DNA from: Methylococcales bacterium
GTDB taxonomy: Bacteria > Pseudomonadota > Gammaproteobacteria > Methylococcales > Methylomonadaceae
Reading direction: 5' to 3'
NCBI GenBank assembly: GCA_026399075.1
Contig: JAPLRR010000028.1
Coordinates: forward strand, 1 to 62,845
Length of the DNA stretch: 62,845 nt
In this document: positions 15,577-24,769 of the stretch, in pieces
How the letters are laid out: every line of letters begins with the position of its first letter
Numbering within the stretch: position 1 is the stretch's first letter
Notes under the pieces: generated by a model
Database searches by the model: none
Told to the model about the DNA's origin: nothing
Seen by the model: the letters and a program-made list of their open reading frames with translations, nothing else
Made by a program: the position numbers and the translations under genes

Positions 15577-17640
15577 CTACAGTCCAAATGATTGGTCTAA
15601 TAAGGCGTTGTCCAATTTTCCGCCCCGAAAACTTTTGCCTGAATCCACAGCAGTCACTATGACGCTGGCAGGACTAAACAACATAGCATCAATTTTAAAA
15701 AAGTCGTATCCATATTGCTTAAAAACCTCGGCAAACGGCTTGCCATAGTCTTTGGAGGTGGAGCTAGGCAATTCCTTGGCCAATTTTTCTGCGGCCTCAT
15801 CACTGCCTTTGACAAACAAATGCACTTGTCCGGCAAATAATATGGCATCGTTAGTCCGTCCCATGGCTTTAACAAAATTTGGATGTGGCGGACACACAGG
15901 CGCGCTACCGCTGCCATCAACAATATTTTCCAAAGGAAAATGTAAGGCATGGGCTTTGTGCATTGCCACTTCCAACACCCTGGCCACCACCTGTACACCA
16001 CCGGCCAAACTGCTGGTTGGTGTAACAATAATAGTCAATTTCGCAGGGTCGATTTGACAAGCTGCCGCCACTTTTTCAACGATGGCCAATGGGGGCAAGG
16101 CATCATTTTCAATGACGAGGACTGTGCTGTCAGCCACATCCTGATAATCCAGCTCTTTATATAACTCTTCCACTGGCTCAAGATTGCCGTCTTTGAGCTT
16201 ACGGGCCAAAGCCCGCGCCGGGCCAGAGCCTAAAGCGTAATATTTTTCATGGGACAAGCTCCAGCCAGCATATTGGCTTCCCAAACAACCCAGCACCGGG
16301 TTTCCGGTATAAACGTTAACTGACAATGGCCAATTATCGGTATACGTGCTGTGGGATAGGGAAACAGTCCCCATCCCCCCCAAACAAATTTCCGCGATTA
16401 TACGCCCTGCTTCCAACCCCCCCGGCACCTTAATACCCGCATCAATAATGGTGCAGCCATTTTCCAGGGTTTCTACACCTAATCGTAGCTTATCGGCATT
16501 TGCCAGCAAATGCTGCACTAAGGGTTGTGTCAATTTATTAACACTTGCGTTATATTCCATACGGGTAAACCTATTCATTAAATTAAGTTGTTTAAACCTT
16601 AGCCCATCAATGACGGCCTGAGCTTGTTTCTGGCGGACAATAATACTGCAAATTGGTTGCCCTTTATTACATCGGCTACCTGCCTCAGGCGTATCCATAC
16701 AACCTGGCGGCCACTCAAAATTTTTTGGGATAACCATATCTTGATTGGCATAGACAATTTGATAGCCCGTATAATCCTCAGTAGAGCAAGCCCAATCTGC
16801 CAACTTTCCTAGACATGCCTGAATATGCCTAAGCAATAGGTCAGCCCCATATAATTGCATACTCGCTGATGGACGCGGGTTAATTTCCAATATAAAAACA
16901 CGCCCATCTAAACCTATAAAATCCAGCGAGTTTAAACCCTTAAGCAAAAACTCAGAAACTAGTGGCTTTAAGCAATCGACTATTTGTTGTTTCTGTCCGT
17001 CGGACAAATCACAATGATTGATAAGCCCTGAAAATGTAAACTCTTGGTCTTCACTTAGGTTTATAGCCGATTGCGTGTTAAATCCAATGACCCGCACGTC
17101 AATGCCATCTGTCATAAACAGCACAGAATAAACTTTACCAGTTTGGTATTTTTGCCAATAAACATCAGCATCAACAAACACGTTCGGGCTATAGCGCCTT
17201 ATTCCGACACCACCATGACCCACTATTGGCTTAATCAACCAGTGTTGGCCACGATCTGGTGCAACAAAACTCACTGCTGGGTGCGGAATGCCCAACCGAT
17301 CAAGGCACGCAAAAAAAAACGGTTTATTGTGTACGCTTATAAAGGTATCTGACAGGTTACCCAGCATTTGCAACCGACTTTCCAAATAGCGCAGACTTTC
17401 AGGGTGATATTCAAACCCACTGCCATAAATGGCCTGTGTAACTGCATAACGCCCAATAAAAAAATCAATGGCGGGTTTTAAATCCGTTATTGCAAGACTC
17501 GTTATCTTCTTAACAGCTTCGGCATAATAATGTGTATCCAAGTCTGCATACAGATCTATCACTAAAACTCTCAAGCCAGCATTTTTTGCCGCCTGAGCCA
17601 ACATTCTGCCTGAACTGGCAACAATAAGGAAATAGCCCAT
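15577..17640 (-). CDS. mch: fused ATP-grasp protein and methenyl-H4MPT cyclohydrolase
   Basis: One uninterrupted frame of 687 residues encodes two proteins that are normally separate. Residues 1-360 are an ATP-grasp ligase of the kind called ORF17 in methylotroph H4MPT islands: [26 protein letters not shown], then [20 protein letters not shown]. From the internal ATG at 16560 to the end (327 residues, full length) it is N5,N10-methenyl-H4MPT cyclohydrolase: [71 protein letters not shown] and [14 protein letters not shown]. Mch hydrolyses methenyl-H4MPT to formyl-H4MPT. I use the ATG at 17640; a GTG at 17646 is also possible. Internal initiation at 16560 could release separate Mch, but only a weak AGG precedes it. 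Confidence 0.9.
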   Translation of the reverse strand: MGYFLIVASSGRMLAQAAKNAGLRVLVIDLYADLDTHYYAEAVKKITSLAITDLKPAIDFFIGRYAVTQAIYGSGFEYHPESLRYLESRLQMLGNLSDTFISVHNKPFFFACLDRLGIPHPAVSFVAPDRGQHWLIKPIVGHGGVGIRRYSPNVFVDADVYWQKYQTGKVYSVLFMTDGIDVRVIGFNTQSAINLSEDQEFTFSGLINHCDLSDGQKQQIVDCLKPLVSEFLLKGLNSLDFIGLDGRVFILEINPRPSASMQLYGADLLLRHIQACLGKLADWACSTEDYTGYQIVYANQDMVIPKNFEWPPGCMDTPEAGSRCNKGQPICSIIVRQKQAQAVIDGLRFKQLNLMNRFTRMEYNASVNKLTQPLVQHLLANADKLRLGVETLENGCTIIDAGIKVPGGLEAGRIIAEICLGGMGTVSLSHSTYTDNWPLSVNVYTGNPVLGCLGSQYAGWSLSHEKYYALGSGPARALARKLKDGNLEPVEELYKELDYQDVADSTVLVIENDALPPLAIVEKVAAACQIDPAKLTIIVTPTSSLAGGVQVVARVLEVAMHKAHALHFPLENIVDGSGSAPVCPPHPNFVKAMGRTNDAILFAGQVHLFVKGSDEAAEKLAKELPSSTSKDYGKPFAEVFKQYGYDFFKIDAMLFSPASVIVTAVDSGKSFRGGKLDNALLDQSFGL

Positions 17641-17687
17641 CCCCACAACCTATCGCCAAACAACAGGCCACGCAACAATCGTATTCA

Positions 17688-19055
17688 CTAGATTCTTCGG
17701 TTTGCTGGGCTAATTTTTAACTTACGGTTTTCAAAAAAACGTAACCCAGTAAAAGTAAGCCAACCTATGCAAACTAGGCCCAAAGTGAACCCGATATAAG
17801 CCACAGGCCACGGCAAGCCAACAGTCATCATCGTAAACTCCGACATGCCGCCCATACCCGCCAATAAGTTAAGCGGCATAAAGATTACACTAATGATGGT
17901 CAGGCGTTTGATGTCTTTATTTTGGTTTACGTTAACGAAACCGACAATTGCATCCATCTGGAAATTGATCTTGTTAAAGAGAAATGCAGTATGCCCATCC
18001 AAGGACTCTATATCACGCAAAATTTCGCGGACATCGTTATGTTGGGTTTCTGAAAGGAATTTGCCCCGCATCAAAAAAGACAAGGCACGCCGCGTATCCA
18101 ACACATTGCGGCGAATTCGGCCATTAAGGTCTTCGTCTTCAGCGATAGCTGCCAGTATAGTTGCCGCCTCGTCGTCCGTCATGTGCGACCGGAACACTTG
18201 CCTTCCCACTGCCTCCAGTTCTGCATAGACATCTTCCAACGCATTAGCCGAATATTCAACTTCTGCTGCGTACAGATCCAATAACACATCCTTTGCTTCT
18301 GAGACATAACCTGACTCAGCCCTTGCCCGCAACCTTTGCAAACGGAACACTGGCAATTCCTTGCTCCGTACCGAAAACAAGGTGTTCTTGTTGAGTATAA
18401 ACGCCACTGCCACATTTCGTGATTCATCTTTGCGGTCAAGAAGAAAATCGGAATGTAAATGGACTTGACCATTTTCTTCCACATAGAAACGGGCACTGGT
18501 TTCCAGATCCGTCAAATCCTTGGGATTGGGAAGCTCCACGCCAAAAATCTCCCTGGCCCAGACTAGTTGCTCATCTTCAGGCATAACCAGATCAATCCAA
18601 ATGGGATTAACTTGGGCCAGATCTTCCCTTGACTCTATTGGAATCTGTCGCAACCGACCATCGTACAGATCGAACACCCGTATCATCATGCTGCGGTTTT
18701 TCGTCTTAGCCTCAATGCCCAATTCAGCCCGCATCAAGTCGGACAGTTCCCTCCGGATGTCCTCCTTACGGTCATCACGCACCAACTGCCAAACGATTTG
18801 CCGATCGCCATGGGGCAATGCCTCCAAGACACGAGCCATAGACAACGACCCAAGTTGGTCCATGCGCTTTTGCAACTCTGCCTGATTTTGCTTATGCACC
18901 AAAGTCTCTACCAAATCATGGCGAGGCATGTCCTGCCTATGCACCAAGCTTTCAACCAACTTGTGCTTAGCCAGTAAATTACTTATGTCCGTAAAATAAT
19001 CTTGTATGTCATCGCCAACAGGTATTATTTTTGGTTTTTTTGTGGAGTGATCCAT
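17688..19055 (-). CDS. CorA-like transporter with MgtE-N-like region and no GMN motif
   Basis: A 455-residue protein. Residues about 45-110 (ELQKRMDQLGSLSMARVLEA, LPHGDRQIVWQLVRDD) resemble the MgtE intracellular N-domain. The rest has the CorA layout: an alpha/beta cytoplasmic domain, a long helix and two C-terminal membrane helices (ISVIFMPLNLLAGMGGMSEF and a segment from VAYIGF to WLTF). The universal CorA selectivity motif GMN is replaced by GMS, so transport of Mg2+ cannot be assumed; another divalent metal or ion is possible. I choose the ATG at 19055, preceded by GAGGG, over the TTG at 19070. It sits between mch and mptG, but a link to C1 metabolism is not evident. Confidence 0.85.
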   Translation of the reverse strand: MDHSTKKPKIIPVGDDIQDYFTDISNLLAKHKLVESLVHRQDMPRHDLVETLVHKQNQAELQKRMDQLGSLSMARVLEALPHGDRQIVWQLVRDDRKEDIRRELSDLMRAELGIEAKTKNRSMMIRVFDLYDGRLRQIPIESREDLAQVNPIWIDLVMPEDEQLVWAREIFGVELPNPKDLTDLETSARFYVEENGQVHLHSDFLLDRKDESRNVAVAFILNKNTLFSVRSKELPVFRLQRLRARAESGYVSEAKDVLLDLYAAEVEYSANALEDVYAELEAVGRQVFRSHMTDDEAATILAAIAEDEDLNGRIRRNVLDTRRALSFLMRGKFLSETQHNDVREILRDIESLDGHTAFLFNKINFQMDAIVGFVNVNQNKDIKRLTIISVIFMPLNLLAGMGGMSEFTMMTVGLPWPVAYIGFTLGLVCIGWLTFTGLRFFENRKLKISPANRRI

Positions 19056-19235
19056 CTTACAATCCCTCAAATAAGTCTTGTTAGCTTTAAGACATCAACA
19101 ACCATATCCATAGCATTATGAAAACACAACTACCCGTCTTAAATTCGGTTGCCCGACATCATTGGCCTACGTCTTTAGTACAAACCTACGCCTTCCCTAA
19201 GCTACGTAACACCTTAACTTAAGAAACCCATATAA

Positions 19236-20204
19236 TTAGGCTTCATCGAAAAATACATCACCACCGCTATTTCGCGCACTTGCGACCACAAAACTTAAAT
19301 TATTTAAATGGGCAAATGTCTCCCGCGCATTATGAGCCAGTGCAGTTGCAAATGCATCCCCATCCACCACACAAAAACCGGTAGGCCCCCAAGAAGTTTG
19401 ACCAATCGCCACAGCACCTTGTTGCGCCAACCAGTTCATGGCTAACGCCACTTCTGGGCTTGTAAACACGCCCCCTTGGGCGGAAGCAAAATGCTCGCCG
19501 ACTGAACGTTGCAATTGGGTAATCACTTCGCCAAATTTATCAAGGTCATTTTCGGCAACTGCTGGTAACCCTTGCATCAATAACAAATAGCATAAGCGCT
19601 CTGCTTCTTGCTTTGGAAATGGTGGCAATGCCTTAAAAGCTTGTATTTCTTGCTGACCATGTAAACCCTGCCCACGTTGGTCAAACACTAAAATAAAGCG
19701 CCAGCTACTGGGTATGTCCATATGCACCAACACTGGTGGGGTGATAGTTTTTTCGCCCCGACCGCCATCAACAACCAAGCCACCTTGTTCAAACACTCCA
19801 ATACCAATACCTGAACGCAACCCTCTGTCCATCAATGCGGCAATATCCCGCACGCTTAAACCTAAGCCATAATACGCATTTAATGCCGAGCCTAGGGCCA
19901 AAGACATTTGTGTGCCAGACCCTAAACCCACATGCTCGGGAATTGCTGATTCAATGTGTATTGCAAGCTTATCTGGGACGCCTAATGCCTCGCATAATAG
20001 TGTAAGGCATTTATCCGCCCGCAGGGCAGAAGCTCCAATTATTCTGCGTTGATCGGCCTGGGTAAGTACCAAGCGGGTGGCATGTTCATTCAGCGCGACA
20101 CCCACACTACCAAAATGACGCCCCAATGATCCGCTTAAATCAATAAACCCCATATGCAATCTGGCTGGGGCAATAACTGAGACTTTTAAAGGGTGGACTA
20201 TCAA
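19236..20204 (-). CDS. mptG: beta-ribofuranosylaminobenzene 5'-phosphate synthase (MptG)
   Basis: A 322-residue GHMP-superfamily protein matching beta-RFAP synthase, which condenses 4-hydroxybenzoate or 4-aminobenzoate with PRPP in the first committed step of (tetrahydro)methanopterin synthesis. Signature segments: VIAPARLHMGFIDLSGSLGR, the GHMP loop IPEHVGLGSGTQMSLALGSA, SGIGIGVFEQGGLVVDGG and GQTSWGPTGFCVVD. The only usable start is a TTG at 20204, since a stop lies five codons upstream and no ATG or GTG precedes the conserved N-terminus; no good ribosome binding site is visible. Its presence confirms that the cell makes H4MPT. The promoter may lie in the 370-base gap upstream. Confidence 0.93.
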   Translation of the reverse strand: MIVHPLKVSVIAPARLHMGFIDLSGSLGRHFGSVGVALNEHATRLVLTQADQRRIIGASALRADKCLTLLCEALGVPDKLAIHIESAIPEHVGLGSGTQMSLALGSALNAYYGLGLSVRDIAALMDRGLRSGIGIGVFEQGGLVVDGGRGEKTITPPVLVHMDIPSSWRFILVFDQRGQGLHGQQEIQAFKALPPFPKQEAERLCYLLLMQGLPAVAENDLDKFGEVITQLQRSVGEHFASAQGGVFTSPEVALAMNWLAQQGAVAIGQTSWGPTGFCVVDGDAFATALAHNARETFAHLNNLSFVVASARNSGGDVFFDEA

Positions 20205-20574
20205 ATTAAAGTTTGGCTATGTTGCAAAAATATTTAGGATTATACAGGATTAACCAATTTATTGGTGAACTTAGCATACAGATTTTGAACTGCAAATATA
20301 CTAGAAGCTGACACTGCTGAGGATTTTATTAAGCCGATTTTTCACGACTAAGGACAAAAAATTTTATATTTTTCTTCGTGTCCTTCTTAGCCTTCTTGTT
20401 TTCGTGGTAATAAGAATTCCACAAACGTGGCTGTGCAGGGTATAACTAAAAAAACCAAACATCGACTTGTTTTTATCAGTTCCAAATTAATTCCTTTTTC
20501 TTCTTAAGCTGTCCAACCGTAAGCCATTAATTACTTATGCCTCCAAAGCTATACGCACGGTATTTATTGATAAG
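20205..20574. other. intergenic region between mptG and HAD gene
   Basis: This 370-base AT-rich gap lies between two minus-strand genes and contains no ORF I can support. It should carry the mptG promoter, but I found no good -35/-10 pair at the usual distance. The segment around 20370-20410 (CTTCGTGTCCTTCTTAG then TTCGTGG) looks like a dispersed non-coding repeat type, though no second copy is visible in this window. Confidence 0.4.
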
Positions 20575-21246
20575 TTATAGGTTTGCATTCATAAGAACCG
20601 TATAGAATTGTTCCAAATCACCCAACACCAAATCGCTCAGCTTCGCTGCTCGGCGATCTGATGGCGTTCTTGAAGGTACATATACTGTACGTGCCCCAGC
20701 ATTAACTCCCGCCAAAATACCCGTATATGAATCCTCCAAAACAATACATTGGTTAATTGGAACTTTTAGCAATTCAGCCGCCTTTAAAAAAATATCTGGC
20801 GCCGGCTTTTCAAGGAGGACATCATCACAGGTGACAATAACTGAAAACACATTTTCTAATCCTGCATAATTAAGGCATTCATGGGCACCTTGTTTATGGC
20901 TATTGGTTGCAAGGCAATAGGGGATGTGTTGCTTAACTAGGTAATTTAGCAAACCAGTAAACCCTGGCATTGTGTTAATACCATTGATCCCCACATATTT
21001 GCGCCAAATTTCATCACTAATTTGGTTAAATGTGTGCTGGTTAAAGCCGACACCAAACCATCCCTGTAACCTTTGGCACACATCTTTATAACTTAAACCA
21101 GACAAGGAGCTACATAACACATCTGAAAGACCATACCCCATAAGCTTTGCCGTTTGCTGCCAAGCGATAAAATAGGTACTTTCGGTGTCCAGTACCAAGC
21201 CATCCATATCAAATATTACCGCACAACACTCATCCAAATTTAGCAC
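20575..21246 (-). CDS. HAD-superfamily phosphatase (beta-phosphoglucomutase-like)
   Basis: A 223-residue HAD hydrolase, subfamily IA. Motif I is AVIFDMDGLVLDTEST (nucleophile Asp and general acid Asp), motif II is CLATNSHK, and motifs III/IV are KPAPDIFLKAAELL and VLEDSYTGILAG. The cap domain is the small helical type of beta-phosphoglucomutase and related sugar phosphatases. I chose the GTG at 21246 because AAGGTGG lies about 7 bases before it; longer frames run into the preceding gene. It overlaps the nucleotidyltransferase gene by 17 bases, so the two are co-translated. The substrate is unknown; a phosphorylated C1-cofactor intermediate or sugar phosphate is possible. Confidence 0.85.
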   Translation of the reverse strand: MLNLDECCAVIFDMDGLVLDTESTYFIAWQQTAKLMGYGLSDVLCSSLSGLSYKDVCQRLQGWFGVGFNQHTFNQISDEIWRKYVGINGINTMPGFTGLLNYLVKQHIPYCLATNSHKQGAHECLNYAGLENVFSVIVTCDDVLLEKPAPDIFLKAAELLKVPINQCIVLEDSYTGILAGVNAGARTVYVPSRTPSDRRAAKLSDLVLGDLEQFYTVLMNANL

Positions 21247-22129
21247 TGACCACCTTAATATATTCGCCCTGTGCTTCACGGTTACTACCAACCACAAGCC
21301 GTTTAACACCGCTTTCATCCTGCTCTAAAGCTCCAGAAACTTCTATAACCTCACCTTTAGTGGCCTGCCCCGAATAAGTTGCCGTAAAACTTACAACCGA
21401 AACAATCTGTTCATGTTCGACTAGATACATAGCTGGATAATCAAATGCATAAGTGTCATCTATAACTAAACACCTAATTGTTACCATCCCCAATTTTTGA
21501 TAATTACCTTGCCCGTTAAATTTTTTATCGTCAACAAAACTTAAATCAATTTTGCGGCCGTTTATAATGGCTTTATTATATTTACGCTGTTCATGCCAAA
21601 CATACTCAGTGATGCTTAAATCACAAGCTCTTCGGGCAAAAGATTCCTTCCATTCAACATCATTTAACCCTTGTAGTATTTCTTTCGAAATCAAATCACG
21701 CACTACTTGTCTGCACTGATAAAATACTGCCCTGTTGTAACAAACCAAGTCAATATCAGAACTTGAGCTATGAACGCCGATTAATATTGACCCTGTTATA
21801 CCAATTTGCGTTAGATCGATACCATTTTTTTGCAATAACTTGCAAAATTGAAACAAATCTTCTTCGATGGGATCATGCCGAGCAAACTGCATCAATTGAG
21901 ACAACCGCTGTTTGGGTATGTGGTGCTTGATTATGTTATTTAAGGGCACTGCATGTAAATTGGCATCCAACACAGATGAATAATGCATATAAACTGGGTG
22001 CATTTGTTTGAGATATTGATTGGCTGTATCGGTTGAAATTTTTCCCCAACAACCATCAATTTTAACGTAACGCAGAAAACACAAGGCTTTGCCATGCTCT
22101 AAACCTTGCCCAACAACTGCAAATATCAA
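21230..22129 (-). CDS. predicted nucleotidyltransferase (archaeal-type), probable AUU start
   Basis: At least 299 residues. A polymerase-beta-type nucleotidyltransferase signature is present, GSILIGVHSSSSDIDLVCYN (GS followed by DxD). The N-terminal part (LIFAVVGQGLEHGKALCFLR) resembles archaeal predicted nucleotidyltransferases (COG1665-like, from memory), which also occur near H4MPT genes in methylotrophs. The coordinates use the first standard start, a TTG at 22129. Upstream the frame is open and encodes ILPKDFIETAEG, which fits the family N-terminus. The only candidate starts there are three successive ATT codons (22171, 22168, 22165) with GGAG 4-10 bases upstream. An AUU start is therefore likely. 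The substrate is unknown. Confidence 0.78.
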   Translation of the reverse strand: MIFAVVGQGLEHGKALCFLRYVKIDGCWGKISTDTANQYLKQMHPVYMHYSSVLDANLHAVPLNNIIKHHIPKQRLSQLMQFARHDPIEEDLFQFCKLLQKNGIDLTQIGITGSILIGVHSSSSDIDLVCYNRAVFYQCRQVVRDLISKEILQGLNDVEWKESFARRACDLSITEYVWHEQRKYNKAIINGRKIDLSFVDDKKFNGQGNYQKLGMVTIRCLVIDDTYAFDYPAMYLVEHEQIVSVVSFTATYSGQATKGEVIEVSGALEQDESGVKRLVVGSNREAQGEYIKVVSAKFG

Positions 22130-22371
22130 CCCTTCAGCTGTTTCAATAAAATCTTTGGGTAAAATAATAATACAACTCCAAACCTAGGCTTTAAATTTAT
22201 GGCTTATTCTGATAGAACCTCATAGCCTGCAATATCAGAAAATAATACAAGTGGCATAAATATCTCTGTGTTATTTCTGGCTAAAGGGCGACTTTAAAAC
22301 CAATTATCCGTTTTGACAACCATAAGCAAATAAAGTCTTCCCTGAGCTAAAAGTTAGTAAACGCCAGAAAC

Positions 22372-22401
22372 AAAAAAGCCGATGCAAAACATCGGCTTTT
22401 T
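22372..22401 (-). terminator. intrinsic terminator after fba
   Basis: GCCGATG and CATCGGC (stem at 22378-22384 and 22390-22396) are flanked by A and T runs. On the minus strand the hairpin is followed by six T residues and lies about 20 bases after the fba stop codon. It could also work on the plus strand. The rest of the 22172-22371 gap shows no gene. Confidence 0.88.
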
Positions 22402-22420
22402 CGCTACATCTTGATATCTT

Positions 22421-23500
22421 TTACAAGCTATTTAGTGCATTCAGCTCTTTAAAAGCTTGCTCTAAACGCACAACCATTCCCACTTCGCCGGCACGTTGCC
22501 ACACACGTGGATCATAGTATTTTTTGTTTGGCTTGTCATCGCCGTCAGGGTTGCCGATTTGGCCTTGTAAATACCCTTCGTTTTGTTTGTAATAATTCAT
22601 AATACCTTCCCAAGTTGCCCATTGGGTGTCGGTATCGATGTTCATTTTTATTACGCCATAGCTGATTGATTCTTTAATTTCTTCCGCTGTTGATCCTGAA
22701 CCACCGTGGAAAACGAAATTTAAAGTATTGGCAGGTACGCCGTATTTTTCTGAAACGTATTTTTGTGAATTGTCCAAAATGCTAGGTGTCAATTTAACAT
22801 TACCTGGCTTATAAACACCATGGACGTTACCAAATGAAGCGGCAATAGTAAAACGGTGGCTAATTTTGCTTAATTCTTCGTAAGCATAAGCCACGTCTTC
22901 TGGTTGTGTATACAACAAGGAATGATCTAAGCCGCTGTTGTCAACACCGTCTTCTTCACCACCTGTCACACCCAATTCGATCTCTAAAGTCATGCCCATT
23001 TTAGACATGCGCGCCAAATACTGGCCGCAAATCTCAATGTTTTCTTTAAGGCTTTCTTCTGATAAATCAAGCATGTGTGAGCTAAATAATGGCTTACCGT
23101 GTTCAGCAAAGTGTTTTTCACCCGCATCTAACAAACCGTCAATCCAAGGCAACAATTTTTTTGCTGCGTGGTCAGTGTGCAAAATGACTGGTACACCATA
23201 AGCTTCCGCCATCAAATGCACATGTTGTGCGCCCGAAATTGCACCTAAAATAGCAGTTTGCTGCCCTTCTAATTTAAGCCCTTTACCTGCTACAAATTGA
23301 GCACCGCCATTTGAAAATTGGATAACCACAGGCGATTTAACTTTTGCAGCCGCTTCTAGCACTGCGTTAATTGAGTCGGTGTTAATAACGTTGACGGCTG
23401 GCATTGCAAATTGATTTTCTTTGCAGATTGCAAATATTTTTTGTACATCTTCACCAGTTACTACACCTGGTTTAACTACATCTGAAATTTTTTGTGACAT
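22421..23500 (-). CDS. fba: class II fructose-bisphosphate aldolase
   Basis: A 359-residue enzyme, the length of E. coli FbaA, that interconverts fructose 1,6-bisphosphate with dihydroxyacetone phosphate and glyceraldehyde 3-phosphate. Class II features: VILHTDHAAKKLLPWIDGLL (zinc His and Asp), MTLEIELGVTGGEEDGVDNS, NFVFHGGSGSTAEEI and MNIDTDTQWATWEGI. In RuMP organisms it cleaves hexose phosphate to feed triose and regenerates ribulose 5-phosphate (some also act on sedoheptulose bisphosphate). It follows tal by 87 bases on the same strand and ends in a terminator. AGGACC lies before its start. Confidence 0.95.
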   Translation of the reverse strand: MSQKISDVVKPGVVTGEDVQKIFAICKENQFAMPAVNVINTDSINAVLEAAAKVKSPVVIQFSNGGAQFVAGKGLKLEGQQTAILGAISGAQHVHLMAEAYGVPVILHTDHAAKKLLPWIDGLLDAGEKHFAEHGKPLFSSHMLDLSEESLKENIEICGQYLARMSKMGMTLEIELGVTGGEEDGVDNSGLDHSLLYTQPEDVAYAYEELSKISHRFTIAASFGNVHGVYKPGNVKLTPSILDNSQKYVSEKYGVPANTLNFVFHGGSGSTAEEIKESISYGVIKMNIDTDTQWATWEGIMNYYKQNEGYLQGQIGNPDGDDKPNKKYYDPRVWQRAGEVGMVVRLEQAFKELNALNSL

Positions 23501-23587
23501 TTAAAGGTCCTATTTTTGTCAGTAACGTTGAGGTTTTTGACTACAGTCCATTTAGCAGTTAATCCAACCAAATGGCCTGACGTAGCA

Positions 23588-24574
23588 TTAACCCTCTAAG
23601 CTAGCCAAACGTGCTGCAAGTAATGTTTCTAAAGCTTCTAAGGCTTTTGCAAAACCGTCTATACCTTCAGCCAATTTATCAGTCGCCATACGGTTTGCAG
23701 TGTGCATTGCTTCAAATGTAGCTTTATCTATTGATAACTTTTCAATCGACAAAGTAGCTGCATTTTCTGGATCTAACTTGCGTGGCAAATCGCCTTCTGT
23801 AGCTTGTAATTCAGCCAATAAAGAAGGCGCGATAGTCAATAAATCACTACCTGCTAACTCGGTAATTTCACCTACGTTACGAAAACTTGCACCCATGACT
23901 TCAGTTGGATAACCAAATTTTTTGTAGTAGTTATAAATTTCAGTGACTGAAACCACACCTGGATCTTCAGCAGGTGTGTAAGAATCGCGTCCTGTATCTT
24001 TTTTGTACCAGTCTAAAATACGACCGACAAAAGGTGAAATCAAGGTAATGCCGTTTTCAGCACAAGCGATGGCCTGATGTAAACCAAACAATAAGGTCAA
24101 GTTGCAATGGATGCCTTCCTTTTCAAGTACAGCCGCCGCTTGGATGCCTTCCCAAGTCGCTGCAATTTTAATCAATACACGATCACGCGAGACATTGTTT
24201 GCTTCATATTGCGCAATCAATTCGCGCCCTTTTGCTACAGTGGCATCTGTGTCAAATGACAATCTCGCATCCACTTCTGTAGAAACACGACCAGGAATAA
24301 TTTCAAGTATTTTAAGACCAAATGAAACTGCCAAACGGTCAAAAGCCAACGAGACAACTTCAGCCGCTGAAGCTGATTGACCTAAAGTTTCTCTTGCACC
24401 TTTTAATGTGTCATCAACAATACCTTGATATTGCGGCATTTGCGCCGCCGCTGTTATTAGCGATGGGTTTGTGGTGGCATCACGTGGTTTGAAAGTTTCA
24501 ATCGCTTGGATATCGCCTGTATCTGCCACAACAACAGTGATTTCTCTGAGTTGTTCTAGTAAATTTTTTCCCAT
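23588..24574 (-). CDS. tal: transaldolase
   Basis: A 328-residue transaldolase of the classical TalB type, which moves a dihydroxyacetone unit between sugar phosphates in the rearrangement phase of the RuMP cycle. The Schiff-base lysine lies in [16 protein letters not shown]. Other features: DATTNPSLI near the N-terminus, [36 protein letters not shown] and [17 protein letters not shown] is close to the start. An intrinsic terminator at 24713-24753 separates it from the upstream repeat-protein genes, so tal-fba is its own transcript. Confidence 0.95.
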   Translation of the reverse strand: MGKNLLEQLREITVVVADTGDIQAIETFKPRDATTNPSLITAAAQMPQYQGIVDDTLKGARETLGQSASAAEVVSLAFDRLAVSFGLKILEIIPGRVSTEVDARLSFDTDATVAKGRELIAQYEANNVSRDRVLIKIAATWEGIQAAAVLEKEGIHCNLTLLFGLHQAIACAENGITLISPFVGRILDWYKKDTGRDSYTPAEDPGVVSVTEIYNYYKKFGYPTEVMGASFRNVGEITELAGSDLLTIAPSLLAELQATEGDLPRKLDPENAATLSIEKLSIDKATFEAMHTANRMATDKLAEGIDGFAKALEALETLLAARLASLEG

Positions 24575-24712
24575 TGGTGGTACCTTTTATAGTTATTTGT
24601 TAAAAAAATTGGTTGTTCTCGCTACATAATAAATTACGTTGGCGAATTCTTACCTGTAACATGTGAAATCCATATCATCTGTCGGAGAATTTCTGACCTG
24701 GCTGGCCGATAA

Positions 24713-24753
24713 GAAAAAAATGGAGCCATCAGCAAACTTATGCTGTGGCTCCA
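24713..24753 (-). terminator. terminator of the hps-phi-tkt-repeat protein operon
   Basis: TGGAGCCA (24721-24728) pairs with TGGCTCCA (24746-24753), and CAGCA with TGCTG, leaving one bulged T and a 6-base loop. On the minus strand the stem is followed by seven T residues (24714-24720). It lies 17 bases after the stop codon of the 24770-25714 repeat protein and ends the long operon before tal. Confidence 0.9.
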
Positions 24754-24769
24754 GATTCGCAAGCATCTT

